Shown here piece by piece: positions 1 to 11,233 of a DNA stretch of 64,000 nucleotides (within the stretch, counting starts at the first letter, position 1; every line of letters begins with the position of its first letter). The position numbers were made by a program, and so were the translations under genes. Origin of the DNA: Lepidostoma basale (lineage: Eukaryota; Arthropoda; Insecta; Trichoptera; Lepidostomatidae); the NCBI GenBank assembly GCA_022606425.2, contig JAHDVF020001598.1:124001-188000 (forward strand), in the 5' to 3' direction. The notes under the pieces are model-generated. The model had not been told where the DNA came from and searched no databases. It saw only the letters and a program-made list of their open reading frames with translations.

Positions 1-885
1 ATCCTGTACGCGGTCTCCACTCCAGAACCCGTCTTCCCCATCGGCTGTCGGTTCTCCGACAGATATGGCCAGCCCACCGCCACTTCAGCCCGCCTATCCG
101 TAGAGCCACCTCAGTCACCTTGGTTTGTTGTCGAATAAATTCGTTTCTAAATCTATCCCTCAAGGTTATTCCAAGCATGGCTCTTTCCATGGCGCGCTGG
201 GCAACCTTGAATCTGTAGACTAGACCTTTTGTCAATGTCCACGTCTCGGCTCCGTATGTTATGACTGGCAAAACGCACTGGTTGAAGACTTTAGTCTTGA
301 GGCATTGTGGTATTTTGGAAGTGAAAACATGACGTAATTTCCCAAAGGCCGCCCAACCCAACTGAATTCTTCGGTTGGCTTCTTTCTCGAAATTATCTCG
401 TCCTAATTGTATGATTTGGCCAAGATATGTGTATTCTTGTACCACTTCGAGAGCCGACCCATCGACGGTTACTGATCCCGGGATAATATGTTCATTATAC
501 ATGACTTTCGTCTTGTCCAAATTCATCCCGAGACCCACTCGTCTGGATGCAGTGTTCAGTTCATCTAGCATGCCTTCTAGATGCCCAGCAGATTCCGCCA
601 GAATAACAATGTCATCCGCAAAACGAAGGTGAGATATGTATTCGCCATTTATGTTGAGGCCACTTTCAGACCAGTCCAAAGTTTTAAATATATCTTCCAA
701 AGCACAAGTGAACAGCTTCGGAGATATCACATCCCCTTGTCTGACTCCCCGTTGCAGCTCAATCGGTTTGGTCTTCTGGTTTTGGATTTGAACGGACATT
801 GTGGCGTTATTATAGAGGCATTTCAACACCTGTACGTAATTCCAATCAATCTGGTTTCGCTGCAGAGACTCCAGAACAGCACGAA
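1..885 (-). mobile_element. RTE-like LINE, reverse transcriptase fragment with open frame
   Basis: Read on the minus strand, one uninterrupted frame runs from about 885 to the window edge. It shows the RT palm signatures VRQGDVISPKLF and FADD (in RFADDIVIL), then the thumb and C-terminal region typical of RTE-type LINEs (ITYGAETWTL, AQRAMERAMLG, GLKWRWAGHI). RT copies LINE RNA into DNA at the target site. The 5' part of the element is missing: at about 885 the sequence passes into a mariner relic. The absence of stops suggests a young copy. The element continues beyond base 1. Confidence 0.85.
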
Positions 886-1392
886 TGGCACGAGCCAATC
901 GATATGTTTAGGTCCTCAGCAACTTCTCTAACGGTGATTCGACGATTGGCTAATACTATTTTCTTCACTTTATCAATGTTTTCGTCTGTTGTTGACGTGC
1001 TCGGGCGTCCGGCACGCTCTTCGTCGTTCATATCTTCTCGGCCCTCTGAGAACATTTTGTACCACCGATAAACGTTGCTTTGGTCCAAGGTAGCTTCACC
1101 ATATGCCACAGTCAACATTCGAAATGCGTCCGCGCACTTTATTTTGTTTTTCACACAAAATTTGATACAGATTCTTTGATCCATTTTTTGAAATAGGCAA
1201 AAATCGAAGACGAGCCAAAACACATCCAAGCAAAACAGCTGTCAAAAATTAACTAAACATTCAAAATGGCCGGCCTTGTCAACATAAGTAAGGGACATGA
1301 GTACCAACATAACGCTACAAAAAAATCAAAAATCAAATATACGTAGCCAGCGGAAATTCAAAATTCGCGATACTTTTTGAACAGACCTCGTA
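886..1392 (-). mobile_element. mariner transposon, 5' half
   Basis: The minus strand begins with a mariner-type terminal repeat (ACGAGGTCTGTTCAAAAAG) next to a TA at 1391-1392. A 5' untranslated stretch follows, then the N-terminal helix-turn-helix region of a mariner transposase from the ATG near 1184 (MDQRICIKFCVKNK, RWYKMFSEGRED, GRPSTSTTDENI, RRITVREVAEDLNIS). The catalytic DDD part and the 3' repeat are absent, so the copy is dead. It is joined directly to the RTE fragment at about 886. Confidence 0.85.
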
Positions 1393-1403
1393 TGTATAAA
1401 TTT

Positions 1404-1465
1404 TAACAGTTAATAATGTTGAAGTATCATAGTGTTTCGGCCAAAACAATGGACTATTCTTTAAG
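1404..1465. repeat. 60-bp dispersed repeat, also at 27127-27188
   Basis: This stretch (containing GTGTTTCGGCCAAAACAATG) is nearly identical to 27127-27188. No coding capacity or terminal repeats are visible. It is probably a fragment of an unrecognised transposon. Confidence 0.6.
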
Positions 1466-1469
1466 TTAT

Positions 1470-2950
1470 TGCATTAGTTACATTGCCAGACTGTGTCAGC
1501 TGACATTTCAGTCTGTCTGACAAAACCGGTTTAGTAAAAAATTTTGGCGGGAAAATTAAAAAAAAAAATTCACGATTACTTCCACCTCGAGGTTACAGTA
1601 AAAACACCATTTTCACTTAATTATTCTTTAAAATATATTGACATAACAATGTGCTTACAACCCGCTCTATTTTAAAATCATTGATTTTTGTTTACCCCCG
1701 AATTCTGCCACTAATTAGCTTATTACATTGTGCAGTTACATAATGCTTCATTTATTTTTCCATAATGGTTGTTTTTGTCCATCGAGTATAGTCAATTCGT
1801 TGTGAGGTTGCAGGCGACTTGTGTATGGGTGACTTCCGGATATTTCAAGTATACTTACACAATAAATAATATTTAATTAAAATTTTCTATTTAATAATAT
1901 TACTTTAGATTTTTTATTCCATGTATGAGTACATTTTATGTCATTAAACAATTTTGTTGATGTAAGAAAGTACTAATATTCAGTTAAAATAAAATTACAC
2001 ATATTATAAGCAAGTACTGATTGTTAAAACAAATTTTGAAATGTGTATTTCCTTTGTGTTTTGTAGAACCAATTTATGAAAAGGAGTGCAAAAAAATGAC
2101 AGATTTTCACGGTTGATAGCAATAATTTTTTTGGGATCATGGGATAACTCGTCTTTCTCAGTCTTCAACAACAATAACAAAAATGGTCCTACAGCCCGCT
2201 ATGGACCCCGGCCTCCTCCAGAATTCTTCGCCACTCACCCCGGTTCATCACCCGCATTCTCCAGTTTGTAACACCGATTACCCCGAGGTCCCTCTCCACA
2301 ACATCCATCTACCTCAGTTTTGGTCTTCCTACACTTCGCTATCCATCTAGTCATATATTGAGAATCTTCCCCGGGATTCGATCTTCTTCCATTCGCTGGA
2401 GGGGTCTTTTGTTTTTATCCTAGAAATCCGCAGCACATCAAAAGCTAAAATTCGGTCTAGACGTGGGCGTTAATTTTTTTTAGTTCATTCAGCTTTTTCC
2501 TGAAAATTTGACGGGATACTTTTCATCGGTGCCTTTTTTTTACTCCTTACAAAGGATCGAACGTCCATCATCATCATCAGCTGTCTGTCTTCCACTGCTG
2601 AATTTCTACCATAAAAAAAGGGTTTCTAGGATCGAACGTCCGATTTTCACGAATGAGCCAAAAAAAAGGTCGCCAACGTCTCCTGAGTCGACTCTTTCGC
2701 AATTCACAATTTCCAACTATAACTAAATATTTTTTCATAATGTATTTGACCGCAGTACACCTGCATCCGGCTCACGGCAAACCGTTTGCGGAGCACTGAT
2801 CTAAGATGCAGTATTTTTGTTGTCTATCTTCAGGGTATTTATAAATGTATGTTAGATTGTGTCTCTAATAAACTCTCACACTTCCGGCGACAAGCCGCTT
2901 GTGAAATGCGTATCACAGCTTAAAAGTAAACAGGTAAACAAAAATACAAT
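1470..2950. other. AT-rich non-coding stretch with short repeats
   Basis: No exon is recognised. At 2150-2470 there is a GC-richer patch that could be a decayed LINE 3' region on the minus strand, but no motif is clear. The phrase GGATCGAACGTCC occurs twice, near 2544 and 2629. Confidence 0.4.
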
Positions 2951-2951
2951 A

Positions 2952-3200
2952 TCAATATGAAATTAAGAGATAACGTACAAATATTTCAGAAGAATCCCAA
3001 ATAGAATCCCAGACGTCATTGAGGCAGTGCTCTTTCCAGAATTTGTAATATATTTTTATGAACACTGCCTCACTGACACTAAAAATGTTCAAATCTGAGA
3101 CAATTTGATTAAACGTCCGAATTGCTCTTCCTCCTGGCATCATCAAAGGCAGGTTGGTTCTGTATGACAGCAAAGAACAATTAATGTTGGAACTGTCGAA
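2952..3200 (-). mobile_element. LINE-D (CR1/jockey-like) 3' relic
   Basis: The minus strand encodes RTNLPLMMPGGRAIRTFN followed by a degenerate stretch. This matches the C-terminal end of the LINE-D copies at 23163-23440, 44270-44421 and 57031-57414. It is heavily decayed. A hammerhead-like GAAACGTCGGTC motif follows at 3283-3294 on the plus strand. Confidence 0.65.
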
Positions 3201-3329
3201 TAAAAAGACCTATTTGTTCAAGAACATAGGGGTTCTCAATAGATATTTACAACTACCCTGAGATGGAGACTGCAACGATATCCGAAACGTCGGTCGAGAA
3301 GGATGACTTTCACGGATTTTCCCAAGATC

Positions 3330-4855
3330 CTAAAAAATGAATTAAAAAAAGTACAAATAAAATCATTGAAAATAAAAAGATTTTTTTACAATTTTTATTT
3401 TATTTTCATTATTTACTTCATTCAACTTCAACCGTGAAATTTCAAAATATACCAGCTTTTTAAAAACTGAGTAGTTTACGGATGACAGACTATACATTCA
3501 CGCTGACGGTCAAGACAGAGTGACCAGAGTTTACATATTCCTCACAAATATATAAATCATCTGCAACGTTACAACGCCGGAGCTATACCTACCTAACTTG
3601 TTCTACCATGTATTTTTCCAATATTTTTCTTCCATTGTGCATTGCGTTATATATTTTTGTAAAACAAGATTATGAGAAAGATTTTTTTTTTAAACGCTTT
3701 AATATTCCATAGACTTCCTCTGTAGGTGATTTTCTATTTTTTTTTTACTTAGAGTCAAACAGCGTAGACATGTTAGGTACTTAGTTTCAAAAAAAAAAAA
3801 TTTCCTTACAAATGCAAACCTGAATTTTGGTTTTCAGAGGTGGTTACGTCAACTGGTAAGTTTACCAATCGGCTTTAGTAGAGAGTGGTAACTTGAATGG
3901 ATTAGAAATATTTTTATTGAATTTACAAACACCTTTTACATATTCAAAATTTTAGTTATATGACTTTATGAATTACTGAATGAAGTATACAGCTGTATAT
4001 ACAGTGCATGATAGGGAGTGAGTTGCTCGCTCCACTTGTTCAGTTTGTGTGTGGTGGACTTAGGAATCCGAAACAAGCTAAGCACCCAATAGGGCTTCAA
4101 GGAACTACCTGCGTACACTGAGATGATGCTTTAGTTGTGTATTACGGATAAAGTGGAAGTCACTGGCATGCTGTATGTGGCACTCGAAAGATCCAGAATC
4201 TAATGCACCCCAAATTCTGTCACATTTTATTTTTATTTGGTGCTAATAAAATTGTGTAAAACAGTTGAAATTTATATTTATTTAAATGTCTTGAGATGTT
4301 TTATATATAAAAAAAAATCATTTAAAAAATATTTTGATTTGTCTGACAAATTATTATATATTTTACGTTTTAATCGAGGTAGTTGTACATGATAAATTTA
4401 AAAAAATAATAAATTTTTATGTTCTCGGTGTTTTGGATTAAAATTTTGAAAAAATAATTATGTTTTGTTTCAAAATTATTATATTATTTTTATTTAAAAT
4501 AAAATAAATAGTGAATGTTTATTTGCACCTCTGTATCATAGTTATTATTTTTCTTTTTATTTATTTATAATTTTTTCCACTGTCTTTGTGTTGTAATAAT
4601 TTCTAATGTTTATATAATGAAACATTAATATTTTAGGAGTATTTTTCTGTACATATCATAATCTTTTTGTTGGACACTTTTAAAATTGGAGGCAAGTAGA
4701 ATAAAATGAAATTCTCTATGAATTATGTGTTCAGCTATTTCAAGTTAGATTCATAAATAAATAAACAACATATTTAATGAACATTTAAATCACATTTAAT
4801 GGGATAAAGTGGATATTTTTATAAACATATTTTGGGTAGTGATACCATGCAGGGT
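3330..4855. other. AT-rich non-coding stretch
   Basis: No gene, RNA or complete mobile element is recognised. The only feature of note is an 18-nt segment at 3838-3855 bounded by a good acceptor and a good donor (see findings). Homopolymer A and T runs dominate the rest. Confidence 0.5.
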
Positions 4856-5231
4856 CCATTTTAAAAGTAATGCGCATTATCTGGGAAAAATAGATTTATT
4901 GCTCGTAACGGTACAAATGCATAAAATTATTCAAAATACTCTTCCTCAGCATCTGTAATCTGACTGTGACCTTGAAATTCAGTCGTCCTTGAAGGCCTCT
5001 CGAAGATCTGGAATGTTTCGGTTGCATTCTTTCCAAGCCGCACACAAAACTTGATAGCGTATCGCTGTTCAAGCGAACGCTCAATCACGCCGTGTTACAA
5101 ACTGGAAAAACACTTCACGCGGGAGGCACGTCTTTCCACTTTAGACTGCTCACAAATTTCCCGACCCGTTTTACTAAACTGCGACGGATAGTCGAATCAC
5201 AATAAAATCATGTGCATTACTTTTATAATGG
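4856..5231 (-). mobile_element. mariner-like element, internally deleted
   Basis: The ends are inverted repeats: CCATTTTAAAAGTAATGCGCA on the left, and the right end reads CCATTATAAAAGTAATGCACA on the other strand. Inside, the minus strand keeps the transposase N-terminus (QRYAIKFCVRLGKNATETF in the closest frame) fused directly to a C-terminal remnant (ITDAEEEYFE). The central catalytic part is deleted, so the copy is non-autonomous. Confidence 0.7.
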
Positions 5232-5440
5232 TCTATGTATATTTTTTAATGAAAGGATTAAGTATTATAAATTATTATGATTTATACAATTTATAATATA
5301 GTACAATATCAATACATCCTTGAGGTCATGTGATCACAATATAATTATTTTAAAAATAAATAAATAAATATGTTTATTATATTACCAGAAAATTATGAGA
5401 GAATGACATCAAAATTATAAAGTGATTTAAATTTGGACGA

Positions 5441-5827
5441 TTAACACTTTGATTCCCAGTCAATTTCGATCAATGTGAACTATTCAAAATATGATTCTTT
5501 ATTGTTAGGTTTCTTTTTATTATTTTTTAAGTAAATAGTTAATAAGAAAATTAAAAATCTTTTTAAAATGTATATTTATTTAAAATCCACCAATGTTTGT
5601 GTCATCGACCGGTTTCGGCAGCCCGTTGCCTTCTTCTGAGCTGCCTAAATGGGTAGACACACAAACATTAGTAGATTTTAACTAAATGTACATTTAAAAA
5701 TATATATGTTGATAGATTTCCAAGATTATTTTATTGTTTTTGTCAATAATGTCAATAAATATCAGACAAGATGTCAATGTTTGTATATTGTATAAATCAT
5801 TGACTGTCATGGCGATCAAAGTGTTAA
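5441..5827. mobile_element. piggyBac-like MITE (TTAA-flanked)
   Basis: It starts with TTAACACTTTGAT and ends with the exact inverse ATCAAAGTGTTAA, a 13-bp terminal inverted repeat that includes the TTAA target typical of piggyBac. The 387-bp interior has no coding capacity. It carries a hammerhead-like motif on the minus strand at 5607-5637. It lies 100 bp before an alpha-2/delta exon. Confidence 0.75.
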
Positions 5828-5927
5828 AAAAATTATGTAATTGTTAGTGAGTTTAAATGAACATTTTTGATAGAATAATATTTTTACCGTGCGATGGTGT
5901 ATGCAGTGATGGTGTGTGATGTTTCAG

Positions 5928-8900
5928 TGATGTACCAGAACTACGAGAGCGACACAGAGGCCACCAACGAAGGGGACGGCGGACTGAAGCGGTCTGACCG
6001 CCAGCAGGACAACTATGTGGACAAAGCCATCACCATCAACCGAACCAGGCCGGTGCCTTGTGACAAAGAGGTAACAAAAAATCTGTAAACTGTTACCCAT
6101 TCGTACTTATGATGAAATAATTAAAATTACAACATTTTGAATGTATACAAATACTTGTAGACGAATACTGGATTTTACCCATTGCGGATTATCATTTTTT
6201 AAGGATTAATTGTATCTCAATAGAGACGAAGATGCAAATTGGAAACAGAATATGGTGGTGGAGGCGTTTACAGGACTTATGACCTGTCATTGGTTGGGTT
6301 AAGCGATCGCTTTATGTTAACAACATTCTCCATTCCGCCCTTCTTAATTTAAATTACCAACTTTTCTAAAGCTATTATCAACCAGAAGGTATTTATTTTT
6401 TTACACAACAACAATAACAAACCATGTTAATGGAGAATGGGCCGCAAAACAACTATATCCTGACACACCTTTCTAGGTTTCCCCACATTCATACAGCTAA
6501 TCATACACGCATGTCGATTCTTCCGACCTTTAAAATTGTATTAATTTGGTCATGCCATGTTTTCTTCAGTCTTCCTTGACTCTCTACTCTATTCACATCA
6601 TTAATGTACTCGTATACTTTCTTAACCCTTCTTTCTTCATCCATGTGTTCAACGAGTATGTGTCCAAACCAACACAGTGCTCCTTTCATATATTTGTTCA
6701 TAATACTTTCTTCGGCACTACATTCCTTCCCAATACAAAGTTTTAACACACATGCTTCTACGGGATCTCATCTCTATCGGATTTATTATGTGATAAAAAA
6801 AGAAGGTGAAATATTTATTTTGAAATCTTTATTTATTCTTCTAAATCTATTTCTTTGGATTCAAAGTACTCCACTCCCAATACAAAACATTTATGTCGAT
6901 GTTTTTTTACAATCCTCGAAACGATTGTTTAAGTAGATTTTCGGAATGGCCTAATGGCTTTAAAAAGCGCAATTCGGTTTTTATCTCTTCAATCGTGTCT
7001 AAACGGTGTCCCCGGAGCGGTAGCGAATAGCCAAAAGTCACACGGAGCTAAAACAGGTGAATACGATGGTTGTGGAATGATATTAATTGAATTTGTGGCA
7101 TTTGAGCATTGTTTCACAGACTTCAACGCGACTGTTTTTAAATAAAAATTGTCTTTTTGGCACCAAACGTGATTTCACTCTTTTCAGGCACAAAATATTT
7201 TTCAAAATGGTCTGGACTAATCCAAATAAAATGTTAAAAGTATCAGCGAGGTCTCTAATTGTCAATCGACGATTTTTGAGCACCAAATTTTTGATTTCCT
7301 TGACGTGTTCATCAGTTGATGTCGATGGTTGTCCAGGGCGATTTTTGTCTTCAACGCCTACTCTGCCTTTTTTGAATTGTTTATACAACTTGTAAACATT
7401 TTTGGTGACATAACCCGGTCACCGAAGGCCTTCTGCAACATTTTCAAAGTTTCTGCAGCAGAAATTTCATTCCCCAAACAAAAAATCAACAAAATCGGAC
7501 ATTGTAAAAATCACTAAATTAATTGTTTGTCGTTCATAAAACACGTACATTGGCACTTTTTTCTCCTATAATTGTTATGTTATGTTTTTGTTTGAATTAG
7601 TTTTGTTGTTAAAAGACCAGTATGAATTTTTTAACAGGTTTTCCTGTATCAGCTGCAACAGTACCAAGAGAAGGATCGTGCTCCTTACAAGAACCCAGCA
7701 AAAGGATGTGAAAGGTACCAAATTGCTCTAAGTGGTTGGTAATTAATTTGCATAAGAAAGTTGCGGACCGCTTGTAATATTATTTTATGAATTTATTTTT
7801 GTTATGTGTACACGCTAAGTGTATTGTAAACGTGTATGCTCATATCTATATTATGTTTAAGAAAAATGTACGTAAATGTGTTTGGGTGTGGTTCGTGAGT
7901 GGGTTAATGGAAAAGTCACTGGTTCAATAATAATAATCATAATACAAATAGGCAAAAACCCAGATGTAATCAAATGTAGAATGATAATATTTTGAATACA
8001 AGAGATAGAGAGAGAAATTCTTCGAGGAATACAGCACAGACATAATTGTAAACATAAGGAGCTGAACTAAGATAAGGGGAGACAGGACGCTGTTGCAGAT
8101 GTCTGTGCGTGAGAACGTGTCCGCAGCGAGAAAGAACTTGATGATGTGTCAAGGTCAGAGAGCAAACACAGTGGGACTTTTGTCTGTGCATGCGGTGAGC
8201 GGTGGTGTGACCAGATTAAGATGACTGAGAGAAACCTCTACTTGGCGATGCGGAACGGGGGGTGCTAGAGGTGTTTACAGCCACGGGCAGTTCCATAGAA
8301 TGACCCTCAGTAATGAGGAAACAAAGAAAGAAGAAGATGCGGGATTAATGTTCCCACATAAAAAATATTTAGATATAAAATTGAAATAGAATCTTTGGAT
8401 GTTAAGCTAAAAATATTTTCAGGGAGCGTATGATTTTTTTGAGAAACAAAGTATAAGAGCAGTTACAACTGAAATATGTATTATAATGTTTCAAAATTTA
8501 ATATCTTGATTATGAAAACTAATTAATACTAAACAATTTTTAGAGCATACGTGGTGCAAGAAATACCTCGCAGCAACCTAGTTCTGGTGGTGGTGGACTC
8601 CCTGTGTCCGCAGGATGCGTTTGCGCCTCTGCTGCGGACCGCCGCCTCTCCCGTGGAGAGGAACCACAGTCTGGCCTGCGAGAGGGCCTCCGTCAGCCCA
8701 TTGCCTCGCCAGAGACTCAAGTCTTGCATCAACTTCCATCCAAATGTAACAATTCATTTTATATTAGAAACTTCTACTCATTCTGTTTTGTTTCCTTCTT
8801 TTTAGACATCTTTTTCTTGATGTTTTAACCCTTTGGTTGCCGAAATCCGATATATCGGCTTTCGCTACACTACCGAGAAGTGCGGAATCTTGATCCGACG

Positions 8901-9595
8901 GATCTAAATCTTGATCCAACGGATCTAAATCTTGATTCGGCGAATCAAGAAGAAGAACAAGATATTTAACATGTTTTAAATGTATTATAGATTCATTCTG
9001 TCACGTATATCATATATGAAAGATTTTTTCATAAAAAAGTTTAATATTATCTGGAATTCAGATACTTAATAAATTTGGTGACATTTCAATTAGATTTTAT
9101 AATTTATTTAAAAAAAACATATTTAATAAAACAACTTAATGGGAGAGATATAAACTAACAAGATGAATGTTAAATAAATTAATTTACATTGAAATGTTAG
9201 GTATATATTGAAAAATAGTATTTTTTTACAACATTAAACGAATCGAATTACTAATGTAATCATACGTAGACCTGCACTAATAATAATGTTTAGGAATTTA
9301 CTGGAAGAATTGTCTTGACTAACTTCACTTATCTTAATCCAGCGGATCAAGATTTAGATCTGTTTTTCTGTGAACTGTTTTTCTTGTCATATTCTCATAT
9401 TCTATTATTATACAATAATATACTATTTTTTTAGATGCGCATGTTATTTTTTATTTACAGGAGAGTCAAATAGAACTTTGCGGAAGAGCGAGTCACAAAA
9501 CCATGGCCTGGGAACTTCCATTCCTACTCGTGTGTTTGATCTTCATTCACACACACCTTTTTATCCAGCCTTCAAAATTCCAACCTCAGAAATAA
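5928..9595 (+). CDS. CACNA2D: Voltage-gated calcium channel alpha-2/delta subunit, last four exons
   Basis: Extracellular auxiliary subunit that promotes surface delivery and gating of voltage-gated calcium channels. Exons: 5928-6070, 7638-7714, 8544-8745, 9461-9595; all introns are GT-AG and the reading phases agree. They give 184 codons of C-terminal sequence. Recognisable family motifs are VPCDKE, then VVQEIPRSNLVLVVVDS (vertebrate proteins have FVIQQIPSSNLFMVVVDSS), SLACER, SCINFHPN and ELCGRAS. The end is a hydrophobic tail (WELPFLLVCLIFIH), as expected for a GPI-anchor signal or membrane segment. Cysteines fall at family positions. The first codon of exon 5928 needs one base from an upstream exon. 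That exon, and the VWA and Cache domains, are not seen and probably lie before the window. AATAAA follows immediately at 9591. The family is secure; which paralogue (for example the Drosophila stj type) is not decided. Confidence 0.93.
6110..6370 (+). repeat. Repeat family F, partial copy
   Basis: It contains ATTGTATCTCAATAGAGACG and GACCTGTCATTGGTTGGGTT, shared with copies at 21478-21725, 33600-34600 (fold-back) and 51045-51300. No protein is visible. It lies in the first intron of the alpha-2/delta fragment. Confidence 0.65.
6480..6760 (-). mobile_element. LINE-B 3' fragment
   Basis: The minus strand encodes MNKYMKGALCWFGHI, HMDEERRVKKVYEY and KKTWHDQINTIL, the LINE-B C-terminus. It is an intronic relic. 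Confidence 0.7.
6930..7545 (-). mobile_element. mariner relic (second subfamily), internally deleted
   Basis: The minus strand encodes the transposase N-terminal half (MYKQFKKGRVGVEDKNRPG, QPSTSTDEHVKEIKNLV, NRRLTIRDLADTFNI, ending in FKNSRVEVCETML). At lower coordinates it continues with C-terminal remnants resembling GHRLDTIEEIK. The DDD core between them is missing. It differs clearly from the mariner at 886-1392. Confidence 0.75.
7715..8543. other. Intron of alpha-2/delta, mostly unassigned
   Basis: No conserved element is recognised before 8180. The segment 8180-8345 resembles a LINE 3' end with a short GAAGAA tail, but the frame is decayed. Confidence 0.4.
8825..9365. mobile_element. 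Possible TTAA-flanked element with subterminal repeats
   Basis: It starts with TTAACCCTTTGGTTGCCG, a piggyBac-like end. Near the left end the phrase GATCTAAATCTTGATCC is repeated, and it returns inverted near 9339-9361. A matching right terminus is not clear, so the right border is approximate. It lies in the last intron of alpha-2/delta. Confidence 0.45.
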
Positions 9596-9929
9596 AATGT
9601 GTCAACTGAAATATATAAGAATTCTGTAATATTATTATTATATTCAAAATTTTATGCAAATAGCTCAATTAGCCAATGAAACGACTCGTTTATAATTAAA
9701 GTTGTCTTAACACCTATCTTACATCACAGAATCAATGGTTCATGTCCCATATATGTAATAATATAATACTATTTTCATAATCTAAACATTCCATGTGTTC
9801 AAAAAAAGCTCCTATGATTTTATTTGTGTGTAATAATCGAATAGTAATTTTCAAAATTAAGCATGAATATTGACGATAATCTAAGTATTTTTTTTAACGT
9901 AAAATGAAGTTCATTACATTGTTTGTTTG

Positions 9930-10265
9930 ATTACTTTACTTACTAATTTACTTAAACAGCTGTTGTCGTCCACTGCTGGACATAGGCCTCCCCCATACTT
10001 CTCCACATATTCCTGTCTTGTGCCTTTGTCATTGGACCATCATGTGGGAGGTCTCTCTCTGCTTCCGTTATCTTCACGGGGTCTCTACTCCAGCACCCTT
10101 CTGGTCCATCTACTGTCTACAAATCTGGCAACATATCCCGCAAATGACCATTTAAGGTTAACCACCCTTTCGACGACGTCTGTTACTCCCTCCTTTCAAC
10201 GTATTTCAGTATTTCTTATCCGGTCTGAGAGTCTTACATGTAGCATGGTTCTTTCGTGTTTCGTC
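9930..10265 (-). mobile_element. LINE-A-type 3' fragment
   Basis: The minus strand encodes decayed RTE-like C-terminal motifs (RTMLHVRLSDRIRN, RWTRRVLEWRPRED, and the plus-strand signature CTGCTGGACATAGGCCTCCC). Stops interrupt the frame. Confidence 0.65.
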
Positions 10266-10736
10266 TGTGTTTTTGATTAGTTTGTTTGATTAGAAAATCT
10301 AAAACATTTATCCAAGTAGAGATGATATTATATGAAATACATAATGCCTTGGAAAACTAATAAGTACATTATATGTATACACGTATTTCAGTTGCAGTTT
10401 TAACGTATTAGTGGTGAACTTACTTATACGTAGATAGGTAGATATGGCGTGATAATGAAGGGCGAGTAGTTACTCAATTACTTATTTATTAATCCAAATT
10501 TGTTGATTTTTTAAATATAAAATATATTGGGAATGTTAAAATTATTATCTTGTACTTGTGTTTTGTGAATTTTTTCAGTACTGTAGTCGCTCATTATAAC
10601 GATTCTCTCTGTAACAATGAAATTAAAGGAGGCTGTTTGGTTTTGGTAGTATTTATTCTATTTGTTCGTTATAAGAAATACCATCGTTATAAAGATATAA
10701 CGATAGTATTTCAGTAGTTCAAGTGCCCTTTCTGTA

Positions 10737-10926
10737 ATTAATATGAATGAAAACGCTTGTCTTCTTGGAGTTTTATTATATTTTAGATTGAATGACACGT
10801 TTCGCCCTTCTAAGGCATTATCAAATGTTTTTGGACATTTGATAATGCCTTAGAAGGGCGAAACATGTCATTCCATCTAAAATATAATAAAACTCCTAGA
10901 AGACGAGCGTTTTCATTCATATTAAT
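10737..10926. repeat. 190-bp near-perfect palindrome with two hammerhead-like cores
   Basis: The two arms are almost exact inverse copies (outer ends ATTAATATGAATGAAAACG, centre near 10830). Each arm, read towards its own outer end, has TTGATAA, a GCCTT/AGGGC hairpin and GAAAC, then a GTGTC or ATGTC triplet context. That is the order of parts in a hammerhead ribozyme. A decayed relative lies at 27890-28040. Confidence 0.7.
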
Positions 10927-10987
10927 GATTTAATATGGAGTTTTACATAATGTTTAAGAAATAATAAATGCCCCTTCTGTCTTGATT

Positions 10988-11233
10988 TTAACCCTAATGC
11001 GGTCAACACATTTGCAGTAAAATACAAATGTTTAAAACTATGACAAACTACAATTGTAGTTCATATTTGAATGTATCTTATAAACCGTTTTATTTAGGTT
11101 ACTTTACTATTAAATTTTCCATAATATTATGATGAACAGGGACTAGCTGTCTGAGCTGTAAATGTAGTCAGCAGCAGTTGACGTGACCAATTTGTTTTAC
11201 TGCAAATGAAGTTTAACGCACAATGAGGGTTAA
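10988..11233. mobile_element. piggyBac-like MITE, family P
   Basis: TTAACCCTAATG begins the element and CAATGAGGGTTAA ends it, with TTAA at both borders. Internal phrases (TTTACTGCAAATGAAG, AGCTGTCTGAGC) are shared with 15018-15690, so the two are one family. Confidence 0.7.

Noticed and set aside
2540..2650. Repeated GGATCGAACGTCC as a CRISPR-like or regulatory array
   Set aside because: Only two copies, no regular spacing, eukaryotic context.
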